From positions 21,376-85,375 of the forward strand of contig JAFIHG010000004.1 in NCBI GenBank assembly GCA_017848795.1: a stretch of DNA of 64,000 nt. The letters are read 5' to 3'. The notes under the pieces are model-generated. The model saw only the letters and a program-made list of their open reading frames with translations. It was not told where the DNA came from and did not search any database. Shown in pieces: positions 53,708-61,295 of this stretch (positions are counted from its first letter, which is position 1; each line of letters begins with the position of its first letter). This DNA comes from Candidatus Nanopelagicales bacterium (GTDB lineage: Bacteria; Actinomycetota; Actinomycetes; S36-B12; CAIYMF01). Made by a program: the position numbers and the translations under genes.

Positions 53708-54126
53708 AGCCGCGCGCCCCACAGCCCGCTTCCTTGGGATGCTGTCGCCAGCCACTTCGCCACCTCGGACGGGTGCCACATCGGCTCATGGCCAGCGTCA
53801 CGGACCGAGGTGGGGAAGTCGACCGACAAGAGCCAGCCTCGGACACGTCGCTTCGTGAAGCCGAACCGGTTGGCCAGGCCCGTCAACCCGAGCGGCCGAT
53901 CCGTGTCCCGTTCGCGGCGCTTGCACGGCATTCCGCCGTGGTGTGCCAGTCCAGGCGCTTTCGCTGACCGGTCGAGATGGGTCGCCTGCCGAGATCGCGT
54001 CTCGCCGCAGTCGCAACGCGCGAACCAGAACGTCTTAGTGCTTCCCCGGCTGCGCTCGACGTCGAGCGATATCACCGTCCATGAGCCGTACCGCTTGCCG
54101 ACCCGGTCCTTAACCCGCGTGTTCAT
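53704..54126 (-). CDS. HTH-like protein of the element
   Basis: 140 residues from the ATG at 54126, which has a perfect GAGGAGGA upstream. The N-terminal half (GKRYGSWTVISLDVERS, FWFARCDCGETRSRQAT) resembles the zinc/AP2-type DNA-binding modules of phage HNH proteins. The C-terminal half (LTGLANRFGFTKRRVRGWLLSVDFPTS cut by a turn, then WHPSEVAKWLA) reads like an excisionase-type winged helix. It could regulate the element. Not firmly assigned. Confidence 0.55.
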   Translation of the reverse strand: MNTRVKDRVGKRYGSWTVISLDVERSRGSTKTFWFARCDCGETRSRQATHLDRSAKAPGLAHHGGMPCKRRERDTDRPLGLTGLANRFGFTKRRVRGWLLSVDFPTSVRDAGHEPMWHPSEVAKWLATASQGSGLWGARL

Positions 54127-54915
54127 GCAATCCTCCTCAACCCTTCGTCGGTGCCGGAGGGGTTGAGACAGGACCCATGGGGGCGCGAGTTCGTGGGCAG
54201 TGCGCCTCGAGGCAGTTGGATCCGTGAAAGATCTCGTGGTGGACAGCCTGGCGGATGAGCACCTACAGCGGTACCGCCGACAGGTGGACGACCCGCCCTG
54301 CACGAGGCGGGTCTGGTCCTACATTGCCCATGCTCGCCTGGCAGGGAACGCCTGAGTGGCGTCGAGTCCGTACCAATGATTACTTGTGTGGACAAGCACC
54401 ACCTTCGGCCAGCGACCCAGCGGAAGACGACTTGATGTCGACTGCCGCACCACGGACTTCTACGGCGGATGCGACGCTGCAGAAGCGCCGTAGCGCCGTC
54501 CGCAGCGCTGAACGCTGCAGCCCTGGCCGCTTCCGACCGCCAGGCCCTCTCAGGCCGTCCTAGGCGGTTCTGCGGCATGCGGCGAGACCTTGCCGCCTCG
54601 GCCCGCCGTTCATCCAGCGCGCGCCGTCGTCTCCTCGGAACGGGACTGGAGGTTGATCGGGCCGAAGCCGAGCGGATCCAGTGGGGAGCCCTCTAGGGCG
54701 GGGCGCGACCTCTAAAGATCTTCGGCTGGGGGCGGAGCCGCCCGTCCTCCTCGCACCGCCGGGAAGACAAGTCGCCCCTGTCCGATCCGGTCGGCAGCCC
54801 GGATCGGCCCAGTCGGCCCAAAGGTTCTGCTGGAGCAGTCGAGGGGGGAGGCGACGGAAGCAGGGACTGCGTCCGGCGAAGCGGGAGTCCGCCCAGGCCG
54901 ACCTCGTGATCACGT
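54127..54915. other. 789-bp region between the HTH gene and rep, no confident gene
   Basis: A short plus-strand frame from GTG 54224 (44 codons, ending TGA near 54358) and others near 54435-54696 are possible but have no family support. As the region lies downstream of rep it could also hold replication or transfer sequences; no iteron array is visible. Confidence 0.35.
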
Positions 54916-55680
54916 TCACCCAGCGGCCCGCCAGTGGCGGTGTTTCGCGAGCACGACGGCGTCGACCATCCGTCGGTTCCGCCGCGCGTTGTTCTGGCCC
55001 CAGAATCCGGGGCTGGCGTGGACGGTCCGGTGCCCGTTGGCTACCCGGAACTGCTCTCGGCTGTCGCTGTTCCAGGTCTTGCCCTTGAGCACGTACGCCA
55101 TCCCCCCGTATGTCCGTCGCCTGACCGGCTTGACCTGAACCACCGAACCCAGGCCCGCACGGGACGCGGCGACCCCCAGGGTGCGCTCGTCCGGAACGTT
55201 GCCATGAGCCCAGGCGTGCAGGTGTGCCCGACCAGGATCACCCGGGTTCGGCTCGACCCCAAACAGCCACGGGAACCGGTGACCATCCCGGGTGAGGTTC
55301 TTCCGTAAGGCGGTGATCAGCGGCTGGATCTCGGTCCAGTCTTGAGACGGCATCCCAGTCACCGTCAGCAGGTGAGTCGGGCGAGCGACCAACGCGATTG
55401 CCCGAGCCACCTCCCTGATCTTCGACCGGGAACAGCGGAGGCAGGCGAAGGACCTGCAGGTCTGCAGGACCTCGACCTGACCCGCAGCACCCCGCAGGAT
55501 CTCCCCGGTCCCGTAGTTGACCGCGAATACCGGCGAGATGCAGTCCGGAGCATCCTCCCGAGGCCCGTACTGGCGAAGAAGCCTGCCCTCAGTGGTCAGG
55601 AGCCGGGCTTGGTTGAACTGGTTGTAGTAGTAACAAGAGCAGTGTTGCCCCGGGTGGAGAGCACATAGGGTGTTGATCAC
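54916..55680 (-). CDS. HUH-type rolling-circle replication initiator (RepSA-like)
   Basis: 254 residues. Cys pairs (SCYYY, CRSFACLRC) near the N-terminus are followed by a GRAHLHAWAHG segment with the His-hydrophobic-His metal motif at 153-155 and the tyrosine-bearing segment YGGMAYVLKG near 191-200. This is the order of a HUH endonuclease. Actinobacterial integrative elements of the pSAM2 type replicate by rolling circle with such proteins. The size is shorter than RepSA (about 450), so it may be a reduced variant or truncated at the N-terminus. Confidence 0.72.
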   Translation of the reverse strand: MINTLCALHPGQHCSCYYYNQFNQARLLTTEGRLLRQYGPREDAPDCISPVFAVNYGTGEILRGAAGQVEVLQTCRSFACLRCSRSKIREVARAIALVARPTHLLTVTGMPSQDWTEIQPLITALRKNLTRDGHRFPWLFGVEPNPGDPGRAHLHAWAHGNVPDERTLGVAASRAGLGSVVQVKPVRRRTYGGMAYVLKGKTWNSDSREQFRVANGHRTVHASPGFWGQNNARRNRRMVDAVVLAKHRHWRAAG

Positions 55681-56058
55681 GGGCCCACCTGCCTGAATCA
55701 GGAGGGCTGCCAGAGGCCCCTGCCGCCCGCAACGCGGTGGGGGCCTTGCTCTCGGGACGAGAACCTGCCCTCAGACCTTCGCGGGCCTGCTGGAGGGGTT
55801 GACAGGATTCCCGAGGCGAGCCGTGCGGGTCAGACTCGATCGACTCCGCAGCGACGCTGCCCTGTGCGAGAGCGCGGTTACTTGCTGCCGCATGCTGCCG
55901 CTACAATTGACCTCAGCGCCGAACGGCGCCAGCGACCCTCACGCCAAGGCGTGGGCTTCACAGCCCTCGACCTGGCGAGTCGGAGGGCGGCGGGGTTAAG
56001 ACGGCTCTCCCCATCAGGACAGCGCTGAGCGCACGATCGTGATGTGGGACGGACGGCA
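55681..56058. other. 378-bp region between rep and the excisionase-like gene
   Basis: Divergent promoters for rep (-) and the excisionase-like gene (+) must lie here. A short palindrome (GCGCCGAACGGCGC, near 55917) is present. No coding frame is supported. Confidence 0.4.
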
Positions 56059-56274
56059 ATGAGTACGCATGAACCTGCAGGCGGTCCAGCACCGCTGATG
56101 TCGCTCGATGATGTGGCTGCCTACGTCGGCCTGGGCAAGCGATGGCTTTACGAGCAGGTCCGCTCCGGGCGCCTGCCCGCCATGCTGATCGCCCGGACCT
56201 ACCGGTTCCGTCTGAGCGACGTGGAGCGGTTTCTGGACGACTTTCGGGTCACGCCCGGCTCCGGACCTTCCTGA
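56059..56274 (+). CDS. Excisionase-like HTH protein (MerR/Xis type)
   Basis: 71 residues from the ATG at 56059; a GTG at 56044 would add five. The fold is a single winged helix: MSLDDVAAYVGLGKRWLYEQVRSG cut at its turn, then ARTYRFRLSDVERFLDDF. Proteins of this type accompany tyrosine integrases and steer excision. Its 3' end overlaps the integrase 3' end by 26 bp in convergent orientation. Confidence 0.85.
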   Translation: MSTHEPAGGPAPLMSLDDVAAYVGLGKRWLYEQVRSGRLPAMLIARTYRFRLSDVERFLDDFRVTPGSGPS

Positions 56275-57394
56275 AGGCTGCAAGGGCCCGGTCACCGGCG
56301 TCAGGCAGGGTGCCCAGGTACTGCTGAGTCGTCGCGATCTGGCGATGTCCGAGGCGCTCCTTGACGACCTGGAGGTCAGCGCCGCCCGCAAGAAGCCATG
56401 AGGCGTGAGCGGCACGCAGGTCATGGAACCGGACGCTTCCTGCCAGTCCAGCGGCGACTACAGCGCCGACCCAGACCTTCGAGCGGAAGTTGTTTCGCGA
56501 GAGCGGAGTTCCGTTGGTGCTGGTGAACAGCAGGTCATCATCCCGAACACCGTGTGCCAGCATGTGCTCACGGAGCAGTTGGCACGTGATGGCCTCGATC
56601 TGGACTGCTCGCGGCTCGTCGTCCTTGGGGTAGTCCTTGACGAAGGTCCGTTCGCCGGTGGGACTGATCTTCTTGCTGACTTCGACGATGGTGCGGCGTA
56701 CATGAACGGTGTGCGCGGCGAAGTCGACGTCGCCTGGTCGGAGCGCGATCAGTTCACCCCAGCGCAGCCCCGTCTCGATCGCCAGGAGCACCATCGTGTG
56801 GTGCCGCGCCGGTAGGGCCGCGAGTAGGGCGTCGAACTCGTCTGGGGTGATGATGCGCTTCGGCTTCTTGACGACCTTCGGCAGGCGCGTGTGGGAGCAG
56901 GGGTTGTAGGCGACGACTCGATGCTCGACCGCCATCACGAAGATGGCGTGCAGCAGCGTGTGGTACTTGACGACCGAGCGCGGGCTCAACTGCTCGGTCG
57001 CGCCGTTGACCCAGTTCTGGACGCCGCCCGGTGAGATCCGCCGCATTGGCAGGTGACCGAAGGTCGGCAGGAAGTGCTTGTCGAGGTAGGAGCGGTAGGC
57101 CGCACGCGTGGTCGCCTCCAGGCGCTGGGCTGCAGGCCAGTAAGTGGAGGCGATGAACCGTTCAAAGGTCATCTTCGACGAGGTCGGATCGACCCACTCA
57201 CCGCGTTCGGCCTCTACCTCCCGATGGTGGGCAACCTTCTCGGCCTCTCGCTTGGTGGCGTAGCCGCCCTCCTCGTGCCACTTCCCGTCACTACCGAGGT
57301 AGCGGGCGTAGTAGCGCGCGGACCCGTTCTTGAGGGTCCTGCGCTTCGCGTGCGCCAAGTGGGTCTCCTCATGCCGTTGGTGCCCGTTCCCCAT
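56249..57394 (-). CDS. Tyrosine site-specific integrase
   Basis: 381 residues from the ATG at 57394; a longer frame to 57457 is open. The N-terminal arm-binding domain (RRTLKNGSARYYARYLG) is followed by a SAM-like core-binding domain (MTFERFIASTYWP) and the catalytic domain. Catalytic residues, numbered from this start: Arg 211 (ETGLRWGEL), His 324 and Arg 327 (FHDLRAAH), His 350 (RLGHRQ) and the nucleophile Tyr 359 (TTQQYLG). All are intact. It lies 130 bp inside the second att repeat, as expected for the enzyme that integrated the element into tRNA-Met. Confidence 0.93.
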   Translation of the reverse strand: MGNGHQRHEETHLAHAKRRTLKNGSARYYARYLGSDGKWHEEGGYATKREAEKVAHHREVEAERGEWVDPTSSKMTFERFIASTYWPAAQRLEATTRAAYRSYLDKHFLPTFGHLPMRRISPGGVQNWVNGATEQLSPRSVVKYHTLLHAIFVMAVEHRVVAYNPCSHTRLPKVVKKPKRIITPDEFDALLAALPARHHTMVLLAIETGLRWGELIALRPGDVDFAAHTVHVRRTIVEVSKKISPTGERTFVKDYPKDDEPRAVQIEAITCQLLREHMLAHGVRDDDLLFTSTNGTPLSRNNFRSKVWVGAVVAAGLAGSVRFHDLRAAHASWLLAGGADLQVVKERLGHRQIATTQQYLGTLPDAGDRALAAFRKVRSRA

Positions 57395-57405
57395 CCGTTC
57401 CCCAT
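57383..57405 (+). repeat. Right copy of the 23-bp repeat (candidate integrase arm sites)
   Basis: Two CCGTTCCCCAT units (57384-57394, 57395-57405), identical to 33399-33421. They straddle the likely start codon of the integrase gene, so integrase binding here could also repress its own synthesis. Confidence 0.6.
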
Positions 57406-57524
57406 GAAGTCTGCGCCACTCAACCGACAGTCGGTGCCACTCAATGCCGGTGATCAAGGCTCTGACCTGCGGAAACGCTCACTATCGTGCCAGGTGGGAG
57501 ACCCCGAGTCGACCCTTTAAGTAC

Positions 57525-57569
57525 GGCTCATAACCCAGAGGTCGCAGGTTCAAATCCTGCCCCCGCTAC
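57525..57569 (+). repeat. Second att copy (attR of the large element)
   Basis: 45 bp identical to tRNA-Met 33297-33341. It lacks the tRNA 5' half, so it is not a functional tRNA. The sequence just outside continues TTGTATCGCC, and a third att copy follows 1.3 kb later. Confidence 0.92.
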
Positions 57570-57699
57570 TTGTATCGCCGCAGGTCAGCGGCCCTTTCCA
57601 GTTCTGGAGAGAGCGCCTTGATCTTTGCGCAGAGTGCGTTTGTGGTCAGTTTCGCGGCCACGTTCCGGCCACGGACTCACCGAGTGAGTAGGCCGTCGC

Positions 57700-57734
57700 G
57701 GGACGTTGCGGGACGACTGGGACGTGGCGGGACG
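57700..57734 (+). repeat. Four GGGACG units at ~10-bp spacing
   Basis: GGGACG begins at 57700, 57710, 57719 and 57729, so the units lie on the same face of the helix. A matching cluster lies near the third att repeat. Candidate arm-type or iteron sites of a second element. Confidence 0.6.
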
Positions 57735-58079
57735 ACTGGACGGTCGTAGGGGTCGATCGCCTCTGGGTTCTCGCCCAGTGATCTCGGGCACCTCCTCAAC
57801 CAGACGGCGCCCGCCGGATGATCTCGGTGCTCACCGAGTCTTCGCTCACCGAGTCTTCCTCCGGTCGGAGGCCGGCTCCTGGCAGGAGTCGCGGACCGGG
57901 TGCCGGGGTTGGCCGAGGTCGTCAATCGAGTCGGCACCGGCGAGCATCCTGGCGACCACACTGGTCGTCGTTGCCCCTGCTCCGGCACGGCGGTATGGGG
58001 TGCTACGCCGCGCTTGGTCGAAGACGTCGCCGCTGCGCTCGCCGCTCCGCTCGACGACCGCCAGAGTAAGCATCCACTT

Positions 58080-58103
58080 GTAATGCATAACGTTACACGT
58101 TAC
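58080..58103 (+). promoter_or_regulatory. Candidate operator/promoter of the higBA-type module
   Basis: GTAATGCATAACGTTAC (arms GTAA/TTAC) runs into a second ACGTTAC, giving ACGTTAC twice in tandem just before the toxin start. It is the most AT-rich spot of the segment. Autorepression by the antitoxin at such a site is typical of the family. Confidence 0.45.
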
Positions 58104-58112
58104 GCTCGCCAG

Positions 58113-58391
58113 GTGATCGTGAGCTTCCGCCACAAGGGATTGGAAGCCCTCTACCGGACGGGAACGAAGAAGGGGGTGCGGGCCGGGCATGCTCCAAAGC
58201 TGCTGCGGATCCTGTCCGCGCTCGACGTGGCCCAGGGCCCGCAGGACCTGGGCATCCCGTCGTTTCGCACCCACCGGCTCACCGGAGCCCTCGCCGGGCA
58301 CTGGTCGATCTGGGTGAACGGCAACTGGCGGGTGACCTTCAGATTCCTCGACACCGACGTGGAACTTGTCGACTACCAGGACTATCACTGA
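58113..58391 (+). CDS. higB: HigB/RelE-type toxin
   Basis: 92 residues from the GTG at 58113 (VIVSFRHKGLEALYRTG). The RelE/ParE-superfamily core is visible: RTHRLTGALAGHWSIWVNGNWRV cut after the strand, then FRFLDTDVELVDYQDYH, the characteristic ending of HigB-type mRNA interferases that act on ribosomes. The antitoxin gene follows in the usual reversed (toxin-first) order with a 1-bp stop/start contact. It probably stabilises the integrated segment. Confidence 0.88.
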   Translation: MIVSFRHKGLEALYRTGTKKGVRAGHAPKLLRILSALDVAQGPQDLGIPSFRTHRLTGALAGHWSIWVNGNWRVTFRFLDTDVELVDYQDYH

Positions 58392-58414
58392 TGGGAAGGC
58401 GTGAGGAGATGGCG

Positions 58415-58696
58415 ATGAAGACCCCGGTGCACCCCGGCGAGGTGCTGCACGAGGACGTGCTGGCCGAGCTCGGGCTCGGCGTCGGTGAGGCGGCCGAACG
58501 GCTCGGTGTGTCCCGGGTGACCTTGAGTCGGGTGCTGCACGGTCACGCCCGGATCAGCCCCAACCTCGCACTGCGTCTTGAGCAGGCGGGAGTGAGCACG
58601 GCGCGGGCGTGGTTGGCGATGCAGACCGCGCACGACCTGGCCCGCGAGCGCGCCGCAGGCCTGCCCAAGGTTGACCGGCTCGACTCCGTGGCCTGA
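58415..58696 (+). CDS. higA: HigA-type antitoxin (HTH XRE)
   Basis: 93 residues from the ATG at 58415 (MKTPVHPGEVLHEDVL), which has GAGGAG 6 bp upstream; an ATG at 58391 overlapping the toxin stop would add eight. The XRE helix-turn-helix reads GEAAERLGVSRVTLSRVLHG. The HPGEVL opening is the family signature. It neutralises the adjacent toxin and should repress the module. Confidence 0.9.
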   Translation: MKTPVHPGEVLHEDVLAELGLGVGEAAERLGVSRVTLSRVLHGHARISPNLALRLEQAGVSTARAWLAMQTAHDLARERAAGLPKVDRLDSVA

Positions 58697-58787
58697 CGCA
58701 CCGGGTCCCCTGTGGCACGCTCGAGAGAGCGAGTCACAGATGCGTCGTAGCGGCACGGCGTGGCCGGAAACGCGGCCCGAACGCTGC

Positions 58788-58865
58788 GGGACGTGACGCA
58801 ACACCCGGGACGTGGTGGGACGGGTGGGATGCGTCATTGCAGGTCAACTGGGACGCAGCGGGACG
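58788..58865 (+). repeat. GGGACG cluster near the third att copy
   Basis: GGGACG at 58788, 58807, 58817, 58850 and 58860, plus GGGATG at 58826. Spacing is mostly one or two helical turns. It mirrors the cluster at 57700-57734 at the other end of the segment. Confidence 0.55.
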
Positions 58866-58893
58866 GCGCGTGACATGCGGGATGGTGGCCGGA

Positions 58894-58936
58894 GGGCTCA
58901 TAACCCAGAGGTCGCAGGTTCAAATCCTGCCCCCGC
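58894..58936 (+). repeat. Third att copy
   Basis: 43 bp identical to 33296-33338 of tRNA-Met; beyond it the sequence diverges (ATGTCG instead of TACC). It marks the outer end of a second, 1.37-kb tandem segment. Not a functional tRNA. Confidence 0.9.
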
Positions 58937-59051
58937 ATGTCGACCGGCAAGGTCGCTCGGCGCGGATCAGAGTGGTGATTAACACTGCGGGGTTGGTGGC
59001 GATGACGCTGGCTGCCAACGCACGAGCGCGCTGTGGGGCTCGTCCAGTGGG

Positions 59052-59327
59052 TTACGGCGCGATGTGCTCGGTCCACTGGGTGCCGTCCCAGAAGCGGAGT
59101 CGATGCAGCCCCCGAGGGTCCGGGTACCAGTCTGCGGGCGGGAGCGGAGTCGCATTGACCTGAGGCTGAACGACTGGAGTGGACATTGCATCAGTCTCCA
59201 GGGTGTCGACATCTGTGAGAGGACTCGGTGTTGTGGTACTCGAGTGCAGGTCGTACGTGTGTGTCGCGTCGACTTCGCTGCTCGCGAGTTCTTCATGACC
59301 TTGGACGAGTGACTCGCGCAAGATCAA
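59052..59327 (-). CDS. DUF2510-domain fragment (probable C-terminal tail of the DUF4041 protein)
   Basis: 91 residues from a TTG at 59327. The end is a clear DUF2510 module (PADWYPDPRGLHRLRFWDG followed by WTEHIAP). The upstream sequence in this frame stays open past 59375, through an acidic stretch (DNETLDLITDTSAPGPATLD), into the end of the DUF4041 gene. This suggests one ancestral gene broken by a frameshift. On its own the fragment has no good start site. Confidence 0.55.
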   Translation of the reverse strand: MILRESLVQGHEELASSEVDATHTYDLHSSTTTPSPLTDVDTLETDAMSTPVVQPQVNATPLPPADWYPDPRGLHRLRFWDGTQWTEHIAP

Positions 59328-59374
59328 CGATTCCGAGTCCAGGGTTGCTGGACCGGGTGCTGACGTATCGGTGA

Positions 59375-60775
59375 TCAGGTCAAGTGTCTCGTTGTCAGCA
59401 TCGCTGCTTCCGGCGTGGGATCCGGATCCTCGTCGACGTCCGAGTAGAGATCCTCGCTGGTGGCGTCATCGATGGCCGTGAGTGCATCGCCGGCATCGAC
59501 TTCTTCGGTTGCCTGGTTCCGTGGTTGCGTTGCGCGGGCGACAGAGCCGGAGGCGTGCCATTCGAGCGCTTCGGGCTTCTCGTGGTACTCAACCAGGTGT
59601 GCACCGGCGATCTGGGTGAGAAGATCCTTGATCTGGGTCGGTGTGGCGTAGAAGAACTCACGCCGCGGGTTGACCCGGTTGACCTTCAGGTGTGCCAGGG
59701 CCTGGTGGAGCTTGTTCTCGAGGGTGACGGCGTCCTCGTGGAACACCATCGCGTGCACGTCGAAGCGGAATGGGACGCTGGCATCGCCAAGTTCCACGAC
59801 GCGGTCGTAGGGGTCGAGGCGACGAGTCATACCGATCTTGACCATGTCCGGGCCGAACGCGCCGACGTTGGAGATGACGTACACGTGGCCGGTGCGGATG
59901 TTGGCCGCACGTTGCTCGACGCCGTGGATCGAGTCGTCGATCTCGGCGAGTTTGGCCTGAGCCTGCGCCCAGGCCCCTGGGTCGCGCTCGGGAGACAACT
60001 TGGCGAGGAGGTTGCGGTAGTGCTGCCGTTCTTTGCTCAGCTTGTCCAGGGCTGCTCTCATCTCCGCGGCAGCCTTCTGCTGATCGCGCAGATCGGCGCG
60101 GCGGGCACGCTCGGCCTCCTTCTCCTGTTCCTTCTTCAACAGGTAGTCGGCCGTCAGCTCAAGCTCGTAGCAGCGCATCCGGTGGTAGTCCGGTGAGATC
60201 CGGATGCTCATCAACTTGCCCAGCCGCTCGATCGCGAACGCCGACTTGTCCAACCGGCCCTTGGCGCCGGTCAAGGTGTGCGGGCGCAGCATTCGCACCA
60301 GGGAGTCCGCCTCGGCGTTGTACGCGCGCAACATCAGGGTCGACATGTCCTTGACCATCTTGCGACCCTGTACAGCAGAGTTGTTGACCGTCCACTGCGT
60401 CGTGGCCTCTATCGCGTGTCCAGAGCGCACCATGTCCTTCATCCGGATCTGCGCTTGGGTCAGAGCGTCCTTGTACGCCACGGCGCTGTCCAGGCGGTGG
60501 TTGAACGTGTATAGGCCGGCCTCCTGCATCGCTTCCTGGTCGATGTTGTCGACCAGGCGGGCACGCGCGGCCTGCTCGTCAGCGCGGGCGTCCGCGGCAG
60601 CCTGGATCGCCTCGGCGGCCTGCCGTTGCAGGTCGGCCAGCTGGGCACGGTTGGCCTCCATCTGTCCGGCCAGAGCCATCGCGTCCGTGCCCTGAAGGTG
60701 CGCGATCCATTGATTGAGCCGTGCGACCTCGGCTTCGAGGGCTTCGATCTTCTTGCCCGAACCCAACGCCATCAC
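59375..60775 (-). CDS. DUF4041 / GIY-YIG (T5orf172-type) nuclease-like protein
   Basis: 466 residues. The N-terminal ~110 residues are coiled coil (IEALEAEVARLNQWIAHL). DUF4041 follows to about residue 280, with a basic coiled linker. The GIY-YIG-like domain begins at GHVYVISNVGAFGPDMVKIG and has the TRR and Glu (TLENKLH) positions. The C-terminus is acidic. Such proteins occur in phages and defence islands; nuclease activity is not proven. The acidic tail ends where a frameshift separates it from a DUF2510 module. Confidence 0.8.
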   Translation of the reverse strand: MMALGSGKKIEALEAEVARLNQWIAHLQGTDAMALAGQMEANRAQLADLQRQAAEAIQAAADARADEQAARARLVDNIDQEAMQEAGLYTFNHRLDSAVAYKDALTQAQIRMKDMVRSGHAIEATTQWTVNNSAVQGRKMVKDMSTLMLRAYNAEADSLVRMLRPHTLTGAKGRLDKSAFAIERLGKLMSIRISPDYHRMRCYELELTADYLLKKEQEKEAERARRADLRDQQKAAAEMRAALDKLSKERQHYRNLLAKLSPERDPGAWAQAQAKLAEIDDSIHGVEQRAANIRTGHVYVISNVGAFGPDMVKIGMTRRLDPYDRVVELGDASVPFRFDVHAMVFHEDAVTLENKLHQALAHLKVNRVNPRREFFYATPTQIKDLLTQIAGAHLVEYHEKPEALEWHASGSVARATQPRNQATEEVDAGDALTAIDDATSEDLYSDVDEDPDPTPEAAMLTTRHLT

Positions 60776-60886
60776 CGTGCTCCCACCTGCCGGGACTTGT
60801 CAGTGCATCACGGTAGCCAGGCACGAGCTCCACGCTGCAGACGGCCGCGTGTTGCGGTCCACGCGGACGCGCGGCGGGCGTGAGGC

Positions 60887-61267
60887 CTACCGGGCGTCGA
60901 GTTCGTCTGCCCATGTGTGGAAGTAGGCGCGGATGTCGGCGATGGGTGTGCCGATGTCGGGGATGTCTCGGTCGTCGAGGTGTCGGTGTGAGCGCAGGGC
61001 TTGGGTGAAGGCGCCGCGGTCGACCTCGGCGTCAGCCTCGCGTGCATCGCGCAGGGTGTCAGCGCGGTCGAATCGTTGGTTGAGCAGATACACGTCGCTG
61101 AAGCTGCCAGGCGCGGCGCGACCGAACAACGCCAGGGCCTTGCGCACGCTCCGAGAGCCGACTGCGTCGCCACCTGTCGCGAGTTCGTTGAGACTCTCGG
61201 TGCGAGGCGCTACCCCAGGGAGGTTCGCAACCGGGTAGTCGACCGGTCGCGCCCGCGTCGCGCCCAT
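60887..61267 (-). pseudogene. C-terminal remnant of an AbiEii-like nucleotidyltransferase
   Basis: 126 codons. The central part (KALALFGRAAPGSFSDVYLL, then RADTLRDAREADAEVDRGAF, then AYFHTWADELD) follows the pattern of the C-terminal half of AbiEii/AbiGii-type proteins. The N-terminal nucleotidyltransferase residues are absent; the frame begins abruptly near the divergent MFS gene. No antitoxin partner (AbiEi) is seen. Assignment by pattern only. Confidence 0.42.
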
Positions 61268-61295
61268 CCGCCGGCGCCGATGCCAGGATGTCGCG

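Noticed and set aside
57900..58112. Upstream extension of the toxin frame
   Set aside because: It would cross the operator palindrome; HigB proteins are about 90 residues and start at the GTG at 58113.
57525..58936. Additional tRNA-Met genes
   Set aside because: Only the 3' half of the tRNA is present at both places; these are att repeats, not genes.
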